A stretch of 64,000 nt of DNA. Source: Tricholoma matsutake (Eukaryota; Basidiomycota; Agaricomycetes; Agaricales; Tricholomataceae). Of the stretch, positions 22,860-34,800 are shown piece by piece; within the stretch, counting starts at the first letter, position 1, and every line of letters begins with the position of its first letter. Location: the NCBI GenBank assembly GCA_026075535.2, contig AP026546.1, positions 9,920,001 through 9,984,000 of the forward strand, in the 5' to 3' direction. The notes under the pieces are model-generated. The model worked only from the letters and a program-made list of their open reading frames with translations. It was not told where the DNA came from and did not search any database. The position numbers and the translations under genes are program-made.

Positions 22860-23886
22860 ATGATACATGGATCTTGAGTCCTTAAGAGCACGTCGTTACC
22901 TTCCCCAGCAAGTCGATCCAACTACAGCATCCAAGAAATCCAAGCAAGGTGGTAAGGCAAAGTCGGTGTCGACCTCTCTTTGAAAGAAAGCACAAGGTTA
23001 GTACTTCCCTATTTTGCATTTAGACATTATTACTTGTCATGTTGCACTTGACTAGGAACACCAGCAAAAGCCTTTGAGGCTCAGTTGAAGAAACTAAAGG
23101 GTGCAGCTACTGTTTCTCTGTTTTGTACATTCCTGACACTATCATCAGCGGAGAACAATGTGTTGTGCAAGGCCACAGCTGCTAAAGAAAATACTGTGAT
23201 GATGATACCATGCCCACGAAGCAGAAGCAGCGTTGCTGGCAACAGATTCAACTTACAGACTGCAATGCACCTTGAGGACAATACCAATATGTACACTGCC
23301 CTTCACATAAGTTGATCTCTTGTGTACATAGCCTTTCTGAGCATTGTAGTATTGTGTTCAGGACTTAACTGCCATGGCTGGGCTTGACTGTTCCATTACA
23401 TGGCACCGCCAACCAAAGCCAGTCATTGCCCAAATCATTGCAATGGTATGTTCTTATCGGCTTGTCTTTCTTATTATTAGATGGCTCTCCTAGGCTTGAG
23501 ACTGCCATCACTACTTCAAGTGATTCCTGCATGGCTGGGCAATCGAAGAATTTATCAAGTCCAGCCTCAAGAACAAGGGTGCCTATTCCCATAAACGTGG
23601 ATATTTTGCGGAAATGACAAACTTGGATGATGTAGCAAGCGATAACAACAAGGATGGGGAGGATGGGGAGGATGGAGAGGATGGAGAGGATGGGGAGGAT
23701 GGAGAGGATGGAGAGGATGGAGAGGATGGGGAGGATGGGGAGGATGAGGAGGATAGGGAGGATGGGGTGGATGAGGAGGATAGGGAGGATGGGGAGGATG
23801 AGGAGGATGGGGAGGATGGGGAGGACGGGGAAGATGAGGAGGATGAAAATGAGGAAGACAAAGAGTCAGATACAGGTGATGCTTGA
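22860..23886 (+). CDS. Unrecognised spliced gene with acidic (GED)n tail
   Basis: Coding-like segments include RARRYLPQQVDPTTASKKSKQ (about 22890-22950) and SRTRVPIPINVDILRKM (23566-23616). They are separated by introns with good signals (GTTAGT...TTGACTAG, about 22999-23055; GTATGT...TTATTAG, about 23447-23480). The last exon, MTNLDDVASDNN followed by a long Gly-Glu-Asp repeat, stops at 23886. Several stops interrupt the middle, so the gene is probably decayed. I recognise no domain. It follows the SPT5-like gene and may be part of the same CACTA cargo or of that gene. Confidence 0.35.
23652..23850 (+). repeat. 9-bp minisatellite, GGGGAGGAT/GGAGAGGAT
   Basis: A run of about twenty 9-bp units encodes (Gly/Glu)-Glu-Asp on the plus strand. 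The complementary strand reads as Ser-Ser-Pro repeats, which is an artefact of composition. Confidence 0.9.
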
Positions 23887-24011
23887 AACATTATAACATG
23901 TTGTGCTATGTTAGTAGTATGGCCTGAATTTTGGCCAATAACAAATGGTTTCCAATGGGAGGGAGCTCCTCCATTGACCAATATTTGAAAAGTCAATCAA
24001 GGGATGGCTAC

Positions 24012-24393
24012 TGTTAGGGTGACACCCACTATCTGCTAGCTAAGACCATGCAGGTTCTCTCTACAAGAAGGGGGTGGGATCCACATGTATGATGGTGGAA
24101 TTGATGGTTTTGATGCGAGGGGTTATTTATAGATGAGTTTGTTGAGATAGGCCGTTCACACCACAAGCGTAGGTGGAATACCTAAGAGAACACAACTGGG
24201 GTTCCCTAGGTGTATATTTAGGGTTTATATACTATGTTACATATATTGTACATTGTTGTTATCAATGTGCACATACAGGTGCGTACATAATGATGCATGC
24301 GAAATAAAATTCTCACACTATCAAAGTGTAGCATAATTCAATGTAATAAAATAAAAATGAAATTTTATTAGGTAATGGGGCTGTTTCCTAACA
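24012..24393 (-). repeat. 3' LTR of chromovirus C (truncated element)
   Basis: A 382-bp LTR whose ends form a 7-bp inverted repeat, TGTTAGG...CCTAACA. On the minus strand it is immediately preceded by AAAAGGGGGGTAA (24394-24406), a polypurine tract. The LTR sequence is unrelated to families A, B and D, so this is a further family. Confidence 0.75.
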
Positions 24394-24660
24394 TTACCCC
24401 CCTTTTATGCCTTGACTTCCAGACGAGAAAATATTGCATCTGTCCTCTCCATGAAAATTTGGTAAGGCCAGAATCTCATCCCCTCATACACCATTCTCGC
24501 AATGCGACACGGAGCATTTGGATTACATTTAAAGAATTGGGTGATTGTGTTATGTGCTCGCTTACAATTCTCTTTGGGTTCCCATGAATTATTTTTGTCA
24601 GTATAGTTTTTCCACTTTACAAGCTTTTTGAATGTGCCTTCAGCACACAGGTGATATTTA
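24394..24660 (-). pseudogene. Chromovirus C pol, C-terminal chromodomain
   Basis: The minus strand reads FKKLVKWKNYTDKNNSWEPKEN, the core of a chromodomain (the aromatic residues of the methyl-lysine cage are visible). About 45 more residues follow to a stop just before the polypurine tract and LTR. Only this 3' end survives; upstream sequence is lost near 24660. The domain would direct integration to heterochromatin in an intact element. Confidence 0.7.
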
Positions 24661-25344
24661 TATTAGAGGTATTTATATATTATACTACATTATACTTCAT
24701 ATACATATTATGACACATTATATCTACTGGAAAGATGCCTGGTTTGGCTGGCAGCCTACACTAAACTTAGGGTGGACAGTAGTGACAGGATCAAATTATT
24801 TTTGTTGCATGGAAGTGGGAACCATAAGCTACTAAAAATAAAGGAATAATAGATTACTATATCTTTGTTGCACAGAAGTGGGAGTGAAGATTAGGGAATA
24901 AAAAATGAGTGATTTATAAGAAAGATCAGCTTTGTAGGTAAAAGGCTGCATCAGGCAGGGTGTGTGATTTAGGGAGGCCACCTTGAGCATAGTTGCATCA
25001 TAGGAAGGCACCACATCAGTGGTGTAAATGTCAGCACTGATGGGTGATTGTAGGTAGCTGATAAGGTGCATGTGTTGCCAGTGTGTTGGTTCTGGCAGTG
25101 CCAGTGGTGGCTGTGCTGGTCCCATAGGATGTTGGGATCTGTAATGACCATAATTTGTTATAACACAGACCTTGGTATGTCTGGTGTGGGTGTGAGTTGT
25201 TTCAGTGCCAGTGGCTGAGCTGACCCAGCACCATGTTTGTCTTGGTGGCTGGGATATGTGTCAGTGCCATGTATGGTTGTGTTGGCAGCTGGAATGTGTG
25301 CTGTGTTGGCAGCCTGTATGTGTGTTAATGTCATAAGTCTGGGG
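24661..25344. other. No gene recognised
   Basis: AT-rich sequence with a loosely repeated GTTGCA(T/C)(G/A)GAAGTGGGA block (about 24807 and 24868), then TG-rich sequence (about 25170-25330) that may be decayed Helitron sequence. Nothing can be assigned with confidence. Confidence 0.3.
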
Positions 25345-26990
25345 GGCCAGACTTACATCTACCCATCTTTGATCAAAGCAAAGAACAATTCTGCACTGTT
25401 GAGCTGGTGGCAACCTTTGTGTAAGCTCATAGGCTTCCACTTGTATAATGCAACCCCAGGATGGTGGTTGTGAAGCATATCCTGAAGTGTCATTTAGGCA
25501 ATAGCATGGGTATGGGTAACCTGCATGGGTCATGGGTATGGGTATTGGTGGGTACGGGTATGGGTCACCCATTGTGTACCCATGACCCACCTAGTACCCA
25601 TCGCTTACAGGTCTGTTTACAGATTTCAGCACTCATCTGAGTGCCAACAATCTTTTATATACTTAAATACTATGTAATTAACTTAATATACATATTACTT
25701 AGGGAGAAAGCGATGCCCCAGAATAGAGAGGAGCTGATGGAAGCAGGGTGTTATATATGAAATAATGTTTGTTACTGTTTGGTTCCAGTAAATGAACACA
25801 AACATGACATGCCATTTAGTAGATCACATTGTTATTTATTACTATTTGGTTCCAGTAAACAGCCAGAGCTGTTGACGCTGCCGCCTCTCCCTCATCCACC
25901 TACCACCACCTGCGCCTTCAACTCCCATTGCCACCACTCCCTTGCCCTTCAACATGCCAAACACAGCCATAGCCAATGGACAGACAATGGGCCAAAACAC
26001 CGATGTATGGCATTTGGGCCCTATGTAAGTGTTTCTTTTCTTTTTTCTTCTTTTTACTAACTATTTTAATCACATTTTTAGATTATAATTATCTTGTAAC
26101 AATGGGCCCAATGATGACAACAAATGACGGGGATGCACCCAATGATGGGGAATGACCCAGCACCCACACCCAGCCCTGCCAGCCACTGCTTGTGGGGTGG
26201 ATCATGGGTGCTAGCATGAAGGGTGATGGAATGGGACAGGACAATGGGGATGACAACAGGGATGACAATGGCCCCAAACTCACAACCTCCCCCTCTCTCT
26301 CACAAATGTGAGGTGGGGGTGGTTCTTACTGTAATTCAATTTAGATAGAATAATTATATACTTAGCAAAACCCGTGCAGGAGTCCACACCCATGTGTACC
26401 TGCATGTACCCATTGTGTACCAACCCGTGGGTTGATGGGTTACTATCCGTGTGGGTATGGGTACAGGTAAAGCTCTGGGTACCCATGGGAGTACCCATGC
26501 TATTGCCTAGTGTCATTACAGTCTCTCATTTCAGATGGGTATTTTCTGGATGGTTTTTATGATAGTGAAGAGCTTAGGATTATAGATGTAGAGCTGAGCA
26601 TTCACAGGGTTTTCAATCTCTGATGGAAGAAAGAAAATCTGCTTTATAAGTAAGCTCCCCATGTAGGTTGAAGACATAAGGGCCATCACCATCATTGACG
26701 TCCGGGACTGCACTTCAGCCAATGGAAGTCATCGCAAGAGCATTGTTGTATTTCTGAATATGTGCTTGCAGAATTCTTTGCTGATATAATCCTGACTGGC
26801 CAAAAGTTGTGATAGCTCATGAGGAAGATTATGCAGGCAAGGTAAGTCAATCTCTCCACTAAAGCAGCACATGCCAAATTTAGGGCAAGCATTGGATGAG
26901 CTAGTGAAGCCATCCAATACAGTGCAGCACAGAAAGGGCACTAAATATTCATGCAACCCATGTCATGGACTGGCCAGTTTGGATTGAAAG
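25345..26990 (-). pseudogene. Helitron Rep/helicase, N-terminal domain, interrupted by a DNA transposon
   Basis: The minus strand gives, in order, CPKFGMCCFSGEIDLP, LPHELSQLLASQDYISKEFCKHI, a YNNALAMTSIG-like segment, GDGPYVFNLHGELTYK and NAQLYIYNP (26900-26580). Beyond the inserted element (25495-26509) follow LQDMLHNHHPGVALYK-like and FDQRW segments (25490-25370). These match the Helitron-like N-terminal domain that precedes the Rep nuclease. The rolling-circle HUH nuclease and the helicase are absent. Several stops and frame changes are present. Confidence 0.65.
25495..26509. mobile_element. Non-autonomous TIR element (1.0 kb) with 8-bp TSD
   Basis: Inverted termini TAGGCAATAGCATGGGTA (left) and the complement TACCCATGCTATTGCCTA (right) are flanked by the 8-bp TSD GTGTCATT (25487-25494 and 26510-26517). 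Subterminal arrays of ATGGGTA/TACCCAT occur at both ends. The interior shares an intron-like unit (TTTGGGCCC, GTAAGT, CTAACTA, TTTTTAG at about 26010-26081), a CAGCCACTGCT block and a TGGGGTGG block with the KDZ-type element at 4231-5909. No transposase is encoded. It is hAT- or KDZ-like by TSD length. Confidence 0.75.
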
Positions 26991-27033
26991 GTTGGCATGC
27001 AATAGGCAGAGATGGAGCAGGTGGAACTGGAGC

Positions 27034-27604
27034 TTTGCCTCATGTTCTACACATGTTTCTTATACCATTTTAGGAAGTTTCTTTAAAACATATAAAACTC
27101 TGTAGTAGCTACTTAGAAAAAGAAAGAAATTGTCTTCACATATTGCCTCATATAAAGTTCTAAGTATCTGATCTATCCTCAAAACAATCTAAGCTTCTAC
27201 AAGTTTTCTTGATCAACAAGAAACCTCTGCAATCATCGTTGTCCTTGATCCTCTTATTGTTAGCACTAGTAACCATTCCAACACTTCCTAGCCATCGGAT
27301 ATAGCCTTTGCATACTATCAATCTACCAAAAGGTCCTCAGAATTCACACATTGACCATGAATGATAAACACTGTTTGCCATTGATATCATCAATCATCCT
27401 CGATATTGATCGATACTCCATTGGACCATGCTAAACACCTTCCTCTCTAATAGAACTACCTCCACAACTAGTACCAACTAGTTGTCTTCCCATAGGTTGG
27501 ACCATGAACATTTGGACCATCTCGCACCCTTCCTCTGACTCATGCAAATATCATTGGTTGCCTCATCAGTTGTTTTGGTGGGTTTCCCAGTTTGAGTATC
27601 ATCA
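27034..27604 (+). repeat. 3'-truncated-left fragment of a B-family LTR
   Basis: TTTGCCTCATGTTCTACACATG to GAGTATCATCA corresponds to roughly the last half of the B LTR. Its left part is missing at the junction with Helitron sequence. Its right end abuts chromovirus A pol directly at 27605, so the LTR was inserted in pol and later lost its left flank. Confidence 0.8.
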
Positions 27605-29803
27605 ATGTGCATCCTGGAACAACTTTGACAGTACAAACTCTACCTTCATCAGGACAAGTGCAAGTTTGAGAAGACCAAGATCGAGTACCTTGGCCTGATT
27701 ATCTCGGAGGGTCAGGTCGAGATGGATCCTGTCAAGGTGAATGGGGTCATGGCTTGGCCAATGCCCACAAACAAGAAAGAGGTGCAGTCTTTCCTGGGCT
27801 TCATCAATTTCTATTGGTGTTTTATCAAGGATTTCTCACATCATGCACAACCACTGTTCAACTTGATGGGGAAGGTGGGACAATGCACAACAGGAGGTGT
27901 TTTAAAAGCTTAAGGAGATGGTCACTTCTGCTCCCATTCTACCTTTGCTGACAACTTGCACCCTTTTCATGTAGAGGCTGACAGTTCTGACTTTGTGACA
28001 GGCGCTGTGTTGTCTCAGCAGTCTCCAGAGGACCAGAAGTGGCATCCTGTTGGGTTCTATTCCAAAAGCCTTAGTGCTGTGGAGCAAAACTATGAGATCC
28101 ATGACAAGGAGATGTTGGTGATAATGCATGTGCTTGAGGAGTGGCGACATTTCCTCAAGGGTGCCCAACACAAGGTGGAAATTTGGACAGATCACAAGAA
28201 TCTCAAGTACTTTATGACAGCCAAGAAATTGAACCATCGTCAAGCTCATTGGTCCCTGTATCTATCCAGGTTCGACTTCTCCTTGCACCACTGTCTGGGT
28301 TGCAGCATGGGGAAGATTGATGCCCTCTCCTAACACACAGACCATGGGGATGGCGGCAATGACAGTCAAGACATTATGTTGTTGCAGCCAAACCTGTTTA
28401 CTATCTGGGCATTGGAAGGCATCACACCACAGGGCGAGGAGTGGGACATTCTATGCAACATTCATTGTGCAAACCATAGCAGTTTACATGAGGATGTCAT
28501 GGCCCGAGCTGTTAAGGAACTGAGGAAGGGTTCCACCCTCTCCTTGCGTGTGGCAGAGTGGGCTGAAAAGGAGGACTTGTTGTATTTCAGGGATCACATC
28601 TACATCCCCAACGACTGCGATCTTTGTCAACACATCATATCCCAACACCACAACTCACGGATTGCTGGTCATCCTGGATGCTGGAAGACCTCGGAGCTCA
28701 CCTCATGGAATTATTGGTGGCCACAAATGTCACAGCTCATTGGTCAGTATTGCTGTACTTGTGACCTTTGCTTATGCACCAAGATTCCTCGTCGCAAACC
28801 CATTGGTGAGCTACACCCTCTCCCTGTCCCAGAGAGTCGTTGGGATGTTGTCATTGTCAACTTTGTGGTGGAGTTACCAGAGTTGAATGTGTTTGATGCA
28901 GTGATGTGCACAGTTGATTCTGCAGGGAAATGCGCTCACTTCATTCCCACTCACACCACTGACAGTGCCCTGGGTGCTGCCCAACTCTATCTCCACCATG
29001 TGTGGAAATTACATGGACTTCCTGGTGCTTTCCTTTCTGACTGTGGCCCTCAGTTCATGGCAGAGTTCACTCATGAGCTGTACCAACTCCTGGGGATCAA
29101 ACTCCTTGCTTCGACTGCTTATCACCCACAAACTGATGGCCAGACCGAACAAGTCAACCAGGAACTGGAGCAGTACATCCATGTCTTTGTCAATGAGTGC
29201 CAGGACAATTGGGACAATCTCCTTCCCTTGGTCGAGTTTGGGTACAACAACCACATCCATGCTTCCACTCAACAAATCCCTTTCTTCTTAGACACTGGAC
29301 AGCATCCACGCATGGGATTTGAACCCCACCAAGCCCCCTTGCACATCGAGACAGTGAATGAGTTCACAGAATGCATGAGGGACAGTTTGGAGGAGGCAAA
29401 AGCAAAGGATGACATGGCATGCTTTTACAATCAATGCCACTCTCCAGCACCTCAGTACAAGGTTGGTGATCAAGTTTATCTTGACTCCAGTGACATCTCC
29501 ACCACATGTACATCCAAGAAACTCGCCCATCACTTCCTGGGACCTTTTCCCATTGTCAAGTGTGTTGGAATGCATGCCTATCATTTATGCCTCCCAGTCT
29601 CCATGTTCAGACTCCACCCAGTCTTCCATGTTGTGAAACTCCTTCCAGCTCCCCCAGATCCTTTCCCAGGATGTCATTCATGCCCACCACTGCCACCTAC
29701 AGTGATTGAGGGAGAACCACAGTACAAAGTCAAGTCAATCTTGGACAGTTGGTTGTGTCATGGGAAACTCCAGTATTTGGTACACTGGAAGGGTTATGGG
29801 TAC
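27605..29803 (+). pseudogene. Chromovirus A pol: RT thumb, RNase H, integrase (old copy)
   Basis: Collinear with residues from about 505 to 1250 of the intact pol. Visible are IEYLGLIISEGQVEMDPVKVNGV, FHVEADSSDFVTGAVLSQQ and WTDHKNLKYF (RNase H), HHNSRIAGHPGCWKT and CDLCLCTK (integrase zinc site), and DCGPQFMAEFTHELYQLLG with YHPQTDGQTEQVNQELEQ (integrase catalytic region). It breaks off within the chromodomain at HWKGYGY, where chromovirus D is inserted, and continues at 37222. Frame is lost near 27890 and at 28333, and five codons are missing near 29400. Arg codons of the intact copy are mostly Cys, His, Gln or Trp here. Confidence 0.9.
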
Positions 29804-30396
29804 TGTCAAGACCAATTCCTCTGACTGGATTTCCGATTGTTTCCACTGCAATTTCCAGCCACCTTGCAACACTGCCCACCTCCTATCAGCAGCATGCCTA
29901 ACAGGCAAAATTCCCTCATTTCCAATTACATGAAACAGTTTCAGGAAATGCCATGGAAGCCAGTTTGCAATTATCACAGCCTCAGAAACCCCTATCATCT
30001 CCGGACTTTAGTATTTAAGCTAGCTACCTTTGTTTTGTATCACCAGTTTGTAAATCAACAAAGTTTCAACCAAGTCACTCAGTTTAATCCAATTCTATCT
30101 TCACTTCCATTTGCCTTTCCTCTGAACCTTTGTCTCTTCCAAGTCTTCCTCTACACCTTTACTCGTCCTCACCAGATTACCTCCAGACTTCCAACCTTCC
30201 CTGCTCACCTTCCTTTGAAATTAGGACACTTGATGAGGAGAAGGGCACAGTTTCTTATAAACTGAAGCCAAGTCCTTTCTGTCCAATTTAACCTTGGTTC
30301 CGGAATTCCTTTGGGACCCTGCTCCTGCCAGTCAGTTCAACTGTTCTGGGTCCAACCAGATTTCTGACGTCTTTCCCCCCGACTCAGCACTTAACA
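29804..30396 (+). repeat. 5' LTR of chromovirus D
   Basis: 593 bp, TGTCAAGACC to GCACTTAACA, matching 36617-37221. It has the TATA-like GTATTTAAGC at 30011-30020. No tRNA-complementary primer site is obvious in the bases that follow (GTATTTACAAACTC). Confidence 0.9.
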
Positions 30397-30457
30397 GTAT
30401 TTACAAACTCACACTTCTCTCATCAATTCTAACACTCCAACTTCTAACCCCACCCCC

Positions 30458-31866
30458 ATGGCTCCTACTGAATCTCAGACCCAACAAACTACAAGAAACT
30501 CTCGCTGTGCTGGCACAATCTGCGGCTCAATACTACCTTCACCTAGGCACACCTTGACCTTTGGTGCATCCACCAGACCATCCAATATCTTCTGACAAAT
30601 TGGTTCTGGAGCACCCTCCATCAGTGCAAACCTTATGTCTCAACCTCCGGAGACCCCTCGGAACACGACTCCACTTGAGTATGTGGAGAATGTTGGGCAA
30701 CCTAACCCCTTTGATGAGGAAGGTCCAGGTAAAGAGGACAGACTTCCCAGTGGACCTGATGACCCTAGCAGTCCTGATGGCCCTGGGGATGACCCCAATC
30801 CTGATGACCCTGCTGACTCTCAACCTCCCAAGGGCAGAAATCCTGATCCAGGAGATAGGTTCTTTGATGCTCTCTTCAAGCTCTCAGATAGTCTCTGAAC
30901 CCTCCAGCAGAATCAAGCACCCAAACCTGAAAAAATCAAAGTTCAGGACCATGACACTTTTGATGGGGCCAACCCCCGGAGACTTTGGGACTTCCTAGTC
31001 TCATGCAACCTTCACTTCAGCGATCGTCCTCAGGTTTTCACCTCCAATGAAAAGAAGATTCTATTCATCCTTTCCTACCTCACAGGGTCAGCCCTTAGCT
31101 GGTTTGAACCTGGACTAAATGACCCAACAAATTCTGCCCTATGGATGTGGAACTATGAGGTATTCCTTAGTGAGTTGGAAAGTAACTTTGGTCCTCACGA
31201 TCCTGTTGGGGATGCTGAGAAAGCCTCTCAGAACTCACGATGAAGAAAGGTGGAAGAATAGTGAAGTATAACATGGACTTCTGGGAATTAGCTTCCTGGG
31301 TCAATTGGAATGAGGCTGCTCTACATGACCGGTATTTCCATGGTCTTCTGCTCCGTCTTCACATAAAAGTCTTATGGGGAGGACAACCTGATACTCGAGC
31401 ATCCTTATGTCTTAAAGCTCAGGATGCTGACAACATCTATTGGATGCAGGAAGAGGAAACCCACTTAGAAGTGAAGACTCCCAGAAATTCCACAAACCCC
31501 GGGAAAAAGGAATCCAAAAGCACTCCTAGCTCCAACTCCCACTCCCACTCCCACTCCTCCAATCAGCCCAAACCTCAGTCCTCAACCAACTCTAATTGCA
31601 CAAACCAGTTGTCCTCTCCCAGCACCTCCTCTGAGACCAAGAATAACTCCCAGAAGGACAAACCAAAGAATTCCATTTCTAACAAGCTTATAAAAGATGG
31701 TAAACTAACTGGGGAGGAACGTGAGCGCCGCATGCAGGGAGGGGTTTGCCTCTACTACAGTGAGGAAGGACATGGGGCCAGAAATTGTCAGAAGGCCAAG
31801 GCTGCTAAAGCTCATGCAGCAGCCATTGTTGAGCCCAAACCAGACTCTGCGGACTCAAAAAAATAG
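30458..31866 (+). pseudogene. Chromovirus D gag
   Basis: The frame from the ATG at 30458 (MAPTESQTQQ) has a Pro/Asp-rich linker (PSGPDDPSSPDGPGDDPNPD), then the capsid-type segment KIKVQDHDTFDGANPRRLWDFL and FILSYLTGSALSWFEPGL. After a frameshift at about 31235 come YNMDFWELASWVNWNEAALHDRYFHGL and a Ser/Asn-rich region. The zinc knuckle has lost a cysteine: CLYYSEEGHGARNC, where CX2C would require Cys at the fourth position. TGA codons at about 30596 and 30896 look like decayed CGA. The product is the particle-forming protein. Confidence 0.8.
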
Positions 31867-34800
31867 TCTGCAAGCCTCAGGAACATGCCATTGGTGCTGA
31901 GGGTTGTGTTGACCTTACCCATTTGGCTGCTTACGTCCATCTCAACACGTCCGCTCTTTCCAATCCTGAATCCCTCACCATCCTACTTTCCCTTCCCAAT
32001 CTTTCTGAAAAAATCTGAGCTCTTATCAACTCTGGTTCTTCTCATTGTTTCCTAGATTCACTATTTGTTTGGGACAACCACCTTAGTACAGAAACCATCT
32101 CTCTGATCAGACTCTGACTATTTGATGGAACTTGTAACTCCACCATAACCCAAGCTGTGAAACTTCCAGTCACTTTTCCATCTGGTGAAGTGTTCAATCT
32201 GGCATTCTATGTAACCTCACTGGACTCTTCCTGTTCTGCAGTTCTAGGTCATAACTGGCTGAAGCAATACAATCTGTTGATTGACTGGTCTTCAGGCCAA
32301 ATAAATTTCCACTCTGCAGGGCTAAGAGGTCCTGCACCCCCAACATCTCCCAACTCTTCTATCTCAAGTGAGTCACCTTCACCTCTGAACCTTCCAGCAG
32401 AAATCCATGAAAACCCCGTTATCATCAAACCCTTGAAGCTCACACCTCCTGAAATTTCATTCATCAATGCTGCCACTTACATGCGCACAAGCAAACATCC
32501 TGGGGCTGTTGCCTTTCAGATGACATTCTCCCCAGAAGGACTAACAGCAAAATCCTTGTTAGTGTCCAGGAACCCTCCAGACCTTTCAGATGTTCCAGAG
32601 GAATATCAAGAATTTGCAGATGTCTTTAACAAACAGAAAGCCGACACCCTTCCTCCTCATTATTCCTATGACCTCAAAACCAAGACGGAGGATAATGCTC
32701 CTCCGCCTCTGGGTTGCATGTACTCTCTCTCACCCTCTGAACTTGAAGCCCTCCGACTATTCATTGAAGAAAACATTTGGTCGGGTTTAATCTGCCCCTC
32801 CAAATCCCCACATGGCACTCCTATCCTCTTTGTCAAGAAAAAGGATGGGAGCCTCCGACTTTGCGTCAACTACTGTGGACTCAACCACATCTCAAAGAAA
32901 GACCGTTACCCACTTCCTCTAATCTTGGATCTCCTGGACTCTCCGGGGAAAGCCCGCGTGTTCACCAAAATCGACCTCTGGCATGCCTATCACTTAGTCC
33001 ACATTGCTGAAGGAGATGAATGGAAAACCACTTTCCACACGCGCTATGGATCTTTCGAATGGTTGGTGGTTCTGTTCAGACTCACCAATGCACCTGCTGC
33101 TTTCCAGCGCCTCATGAATGACATCTTCAGTGATCTATTAGATGTCAGCATCATTGTCTACCTCGATGATATCCTCATCTACTCCAACGACATGAGTCAA
33201 CATAAGGCTCATGTCAAGGAGGTTCTCTGAAGACTCCAGAAAAACAGACTCTACGCTGCTCCACAGAAATGCGAGTTCCACAAAGACAGCATGGAATACT
33301 TGGGATTCATCCTCTCTCCAGATGGACTCCGGATGTCCAAGGATAAAGTCAAAACCATCCTCGAGTGGCCCAAACCTCAAAAGGTTAAGGATATCCAATC
33401 CTTCCTGAGGTTCTGCAACTTCTACCGACAGTTCATTCATGGATATTCCGACATCGTCATCCCTCTCACAAGACTCACCCAGAAGCACATGCCTTGGGAC
33501 TTTGGCAAGAAATGTCAAGAAGCCTTCAACAAACTAAAAGAAGAATTCACTCATGCCCCAGTTCTCACTCAATGGCTTCCGGATTCCCGCATTATCCTGG
33601 AGACAGACGCCTCAGACTATTCTTTCCATCTACACCCCGGATGGAGAAATCCACCCAGTTGCATTCCACTCTAGTTCCTTCAACCCAGCTGAATTGAACT
33701 ATGACACTCATGTTAAGGAACTCCTGGCTATCTTCAAAGCTTTCAAATAGTGGCGACAGTATCTCGAAGGTTCTGGAAACCCAGTAGATGTGGTCACTGA
33801 TCGCAAAAACCCGGAATAATTCAGCACCACAAAGCTGCTCACTCATCGTCAAGCTCGATGATCAGAATACCTTTCTCAGTTCAACCTAGCCATTCGCTTC
33901 TACCCTGGTAAGCTGGGGGCTAAACCTGATGTGCTCACTAGACACTGGGATGTCTACCACAAAGGGGGAAATAGTGACCTCACCTCAGTAAACCTGAGCA
34001 ACTTCCATCCAGTCTTTACTCAAGAACAACTCACATTTTCCCTCTGAGCCACTTTCCTTGCTACTCCTATCATCCGTCAAGCCATTCTCATGGATGTTGA
34101 AAAACTCCACAACGACATCCATTCCTCACTCCCTCTTGATCCTATCTCATCCTCACACCTTCCATCACCATCTGCTCCAAACTGGTCCCTAGATGACAGT
34201 GGACTCCTCTGCCACTTCGACTGGATTTACATTCCAGATATTGTGGACCTCTGCCTCAAAGTCTTACAATATAAGCACAACCACATTCTCTCAGGTCACT
34301 ATGGGCAAAACAAGACTCTTCAACTTGTCCGATGGGAATACATTTGGCCCAACCTCTGCACCTTTGTGCAGGACTTTTGCAAGTCTTGTACTACCTGCAA
34401 ATGCTCCAAATCACCCTGACACAAACCCTATGGGTTTCTCAAGCAACTTCCGGTTCTGGAAAGGCCTTGGAACTCCATTTCCATGGACTTCATGGAACAA
34501 CTACCAGACTCCAATGGACATACTGCCATCCTAGTCATTGTGGACCAACTCTCCAAGCAGGGCATCTTCATCCCCACAGTAAATGAAATCATGGCCCAAG
34601 AACTTGCCAATCTATTTGTCATGCATGTTTTCTCCAAACATGGTGTTCCTTCTCACGTCACCTCTGACTGGTGTTCCAAGTTCATTTCCCATTTCTTCCG
34701 CTCTCTCGGACATGAAAATCCACTTCACTTTGGGTTACCACCCAGAAGGCAATGGACAGACTGAATGCCTCAACCAGACCCTCGAACAGTACTTGCGGAT

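Larger units (their letters stand above)
14405..23890. mobile_element. Probable CACTA transposon, left end and gene region; right end not found
   Basis: Family A pol homology stops at 14403 and CACTATGAGCCCC starts at 14405, a CACTA-type terminus. Subterminal direct repeats follow, then a minus-strand Tnp2-like transposase (16160-19556) and, divergently, an SPT5-like gene and an unrecognised gene (20270-23886). No matching right terminus is visible before the chromovirus C fragment at 24012, so the right boundary and the membership of the plus-strand genes are inference. Confidence 0.45.

Noticed and set aside
23583..23996. Minus-strand Ser-Pro repeat ORF
   Set aside because: It is the antisense of the 9-bp GAGGAT minisatellite; the repeat alone keeps every frame open.
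24012..24393. Solo Copia LTR
   Set aside because: The TGTTAGG...CCTAACA ends suggested Copia, but the adjacent minus-strand chromodomain and polypurine tract show it is the 3' LTR of a truncated chromovirus.
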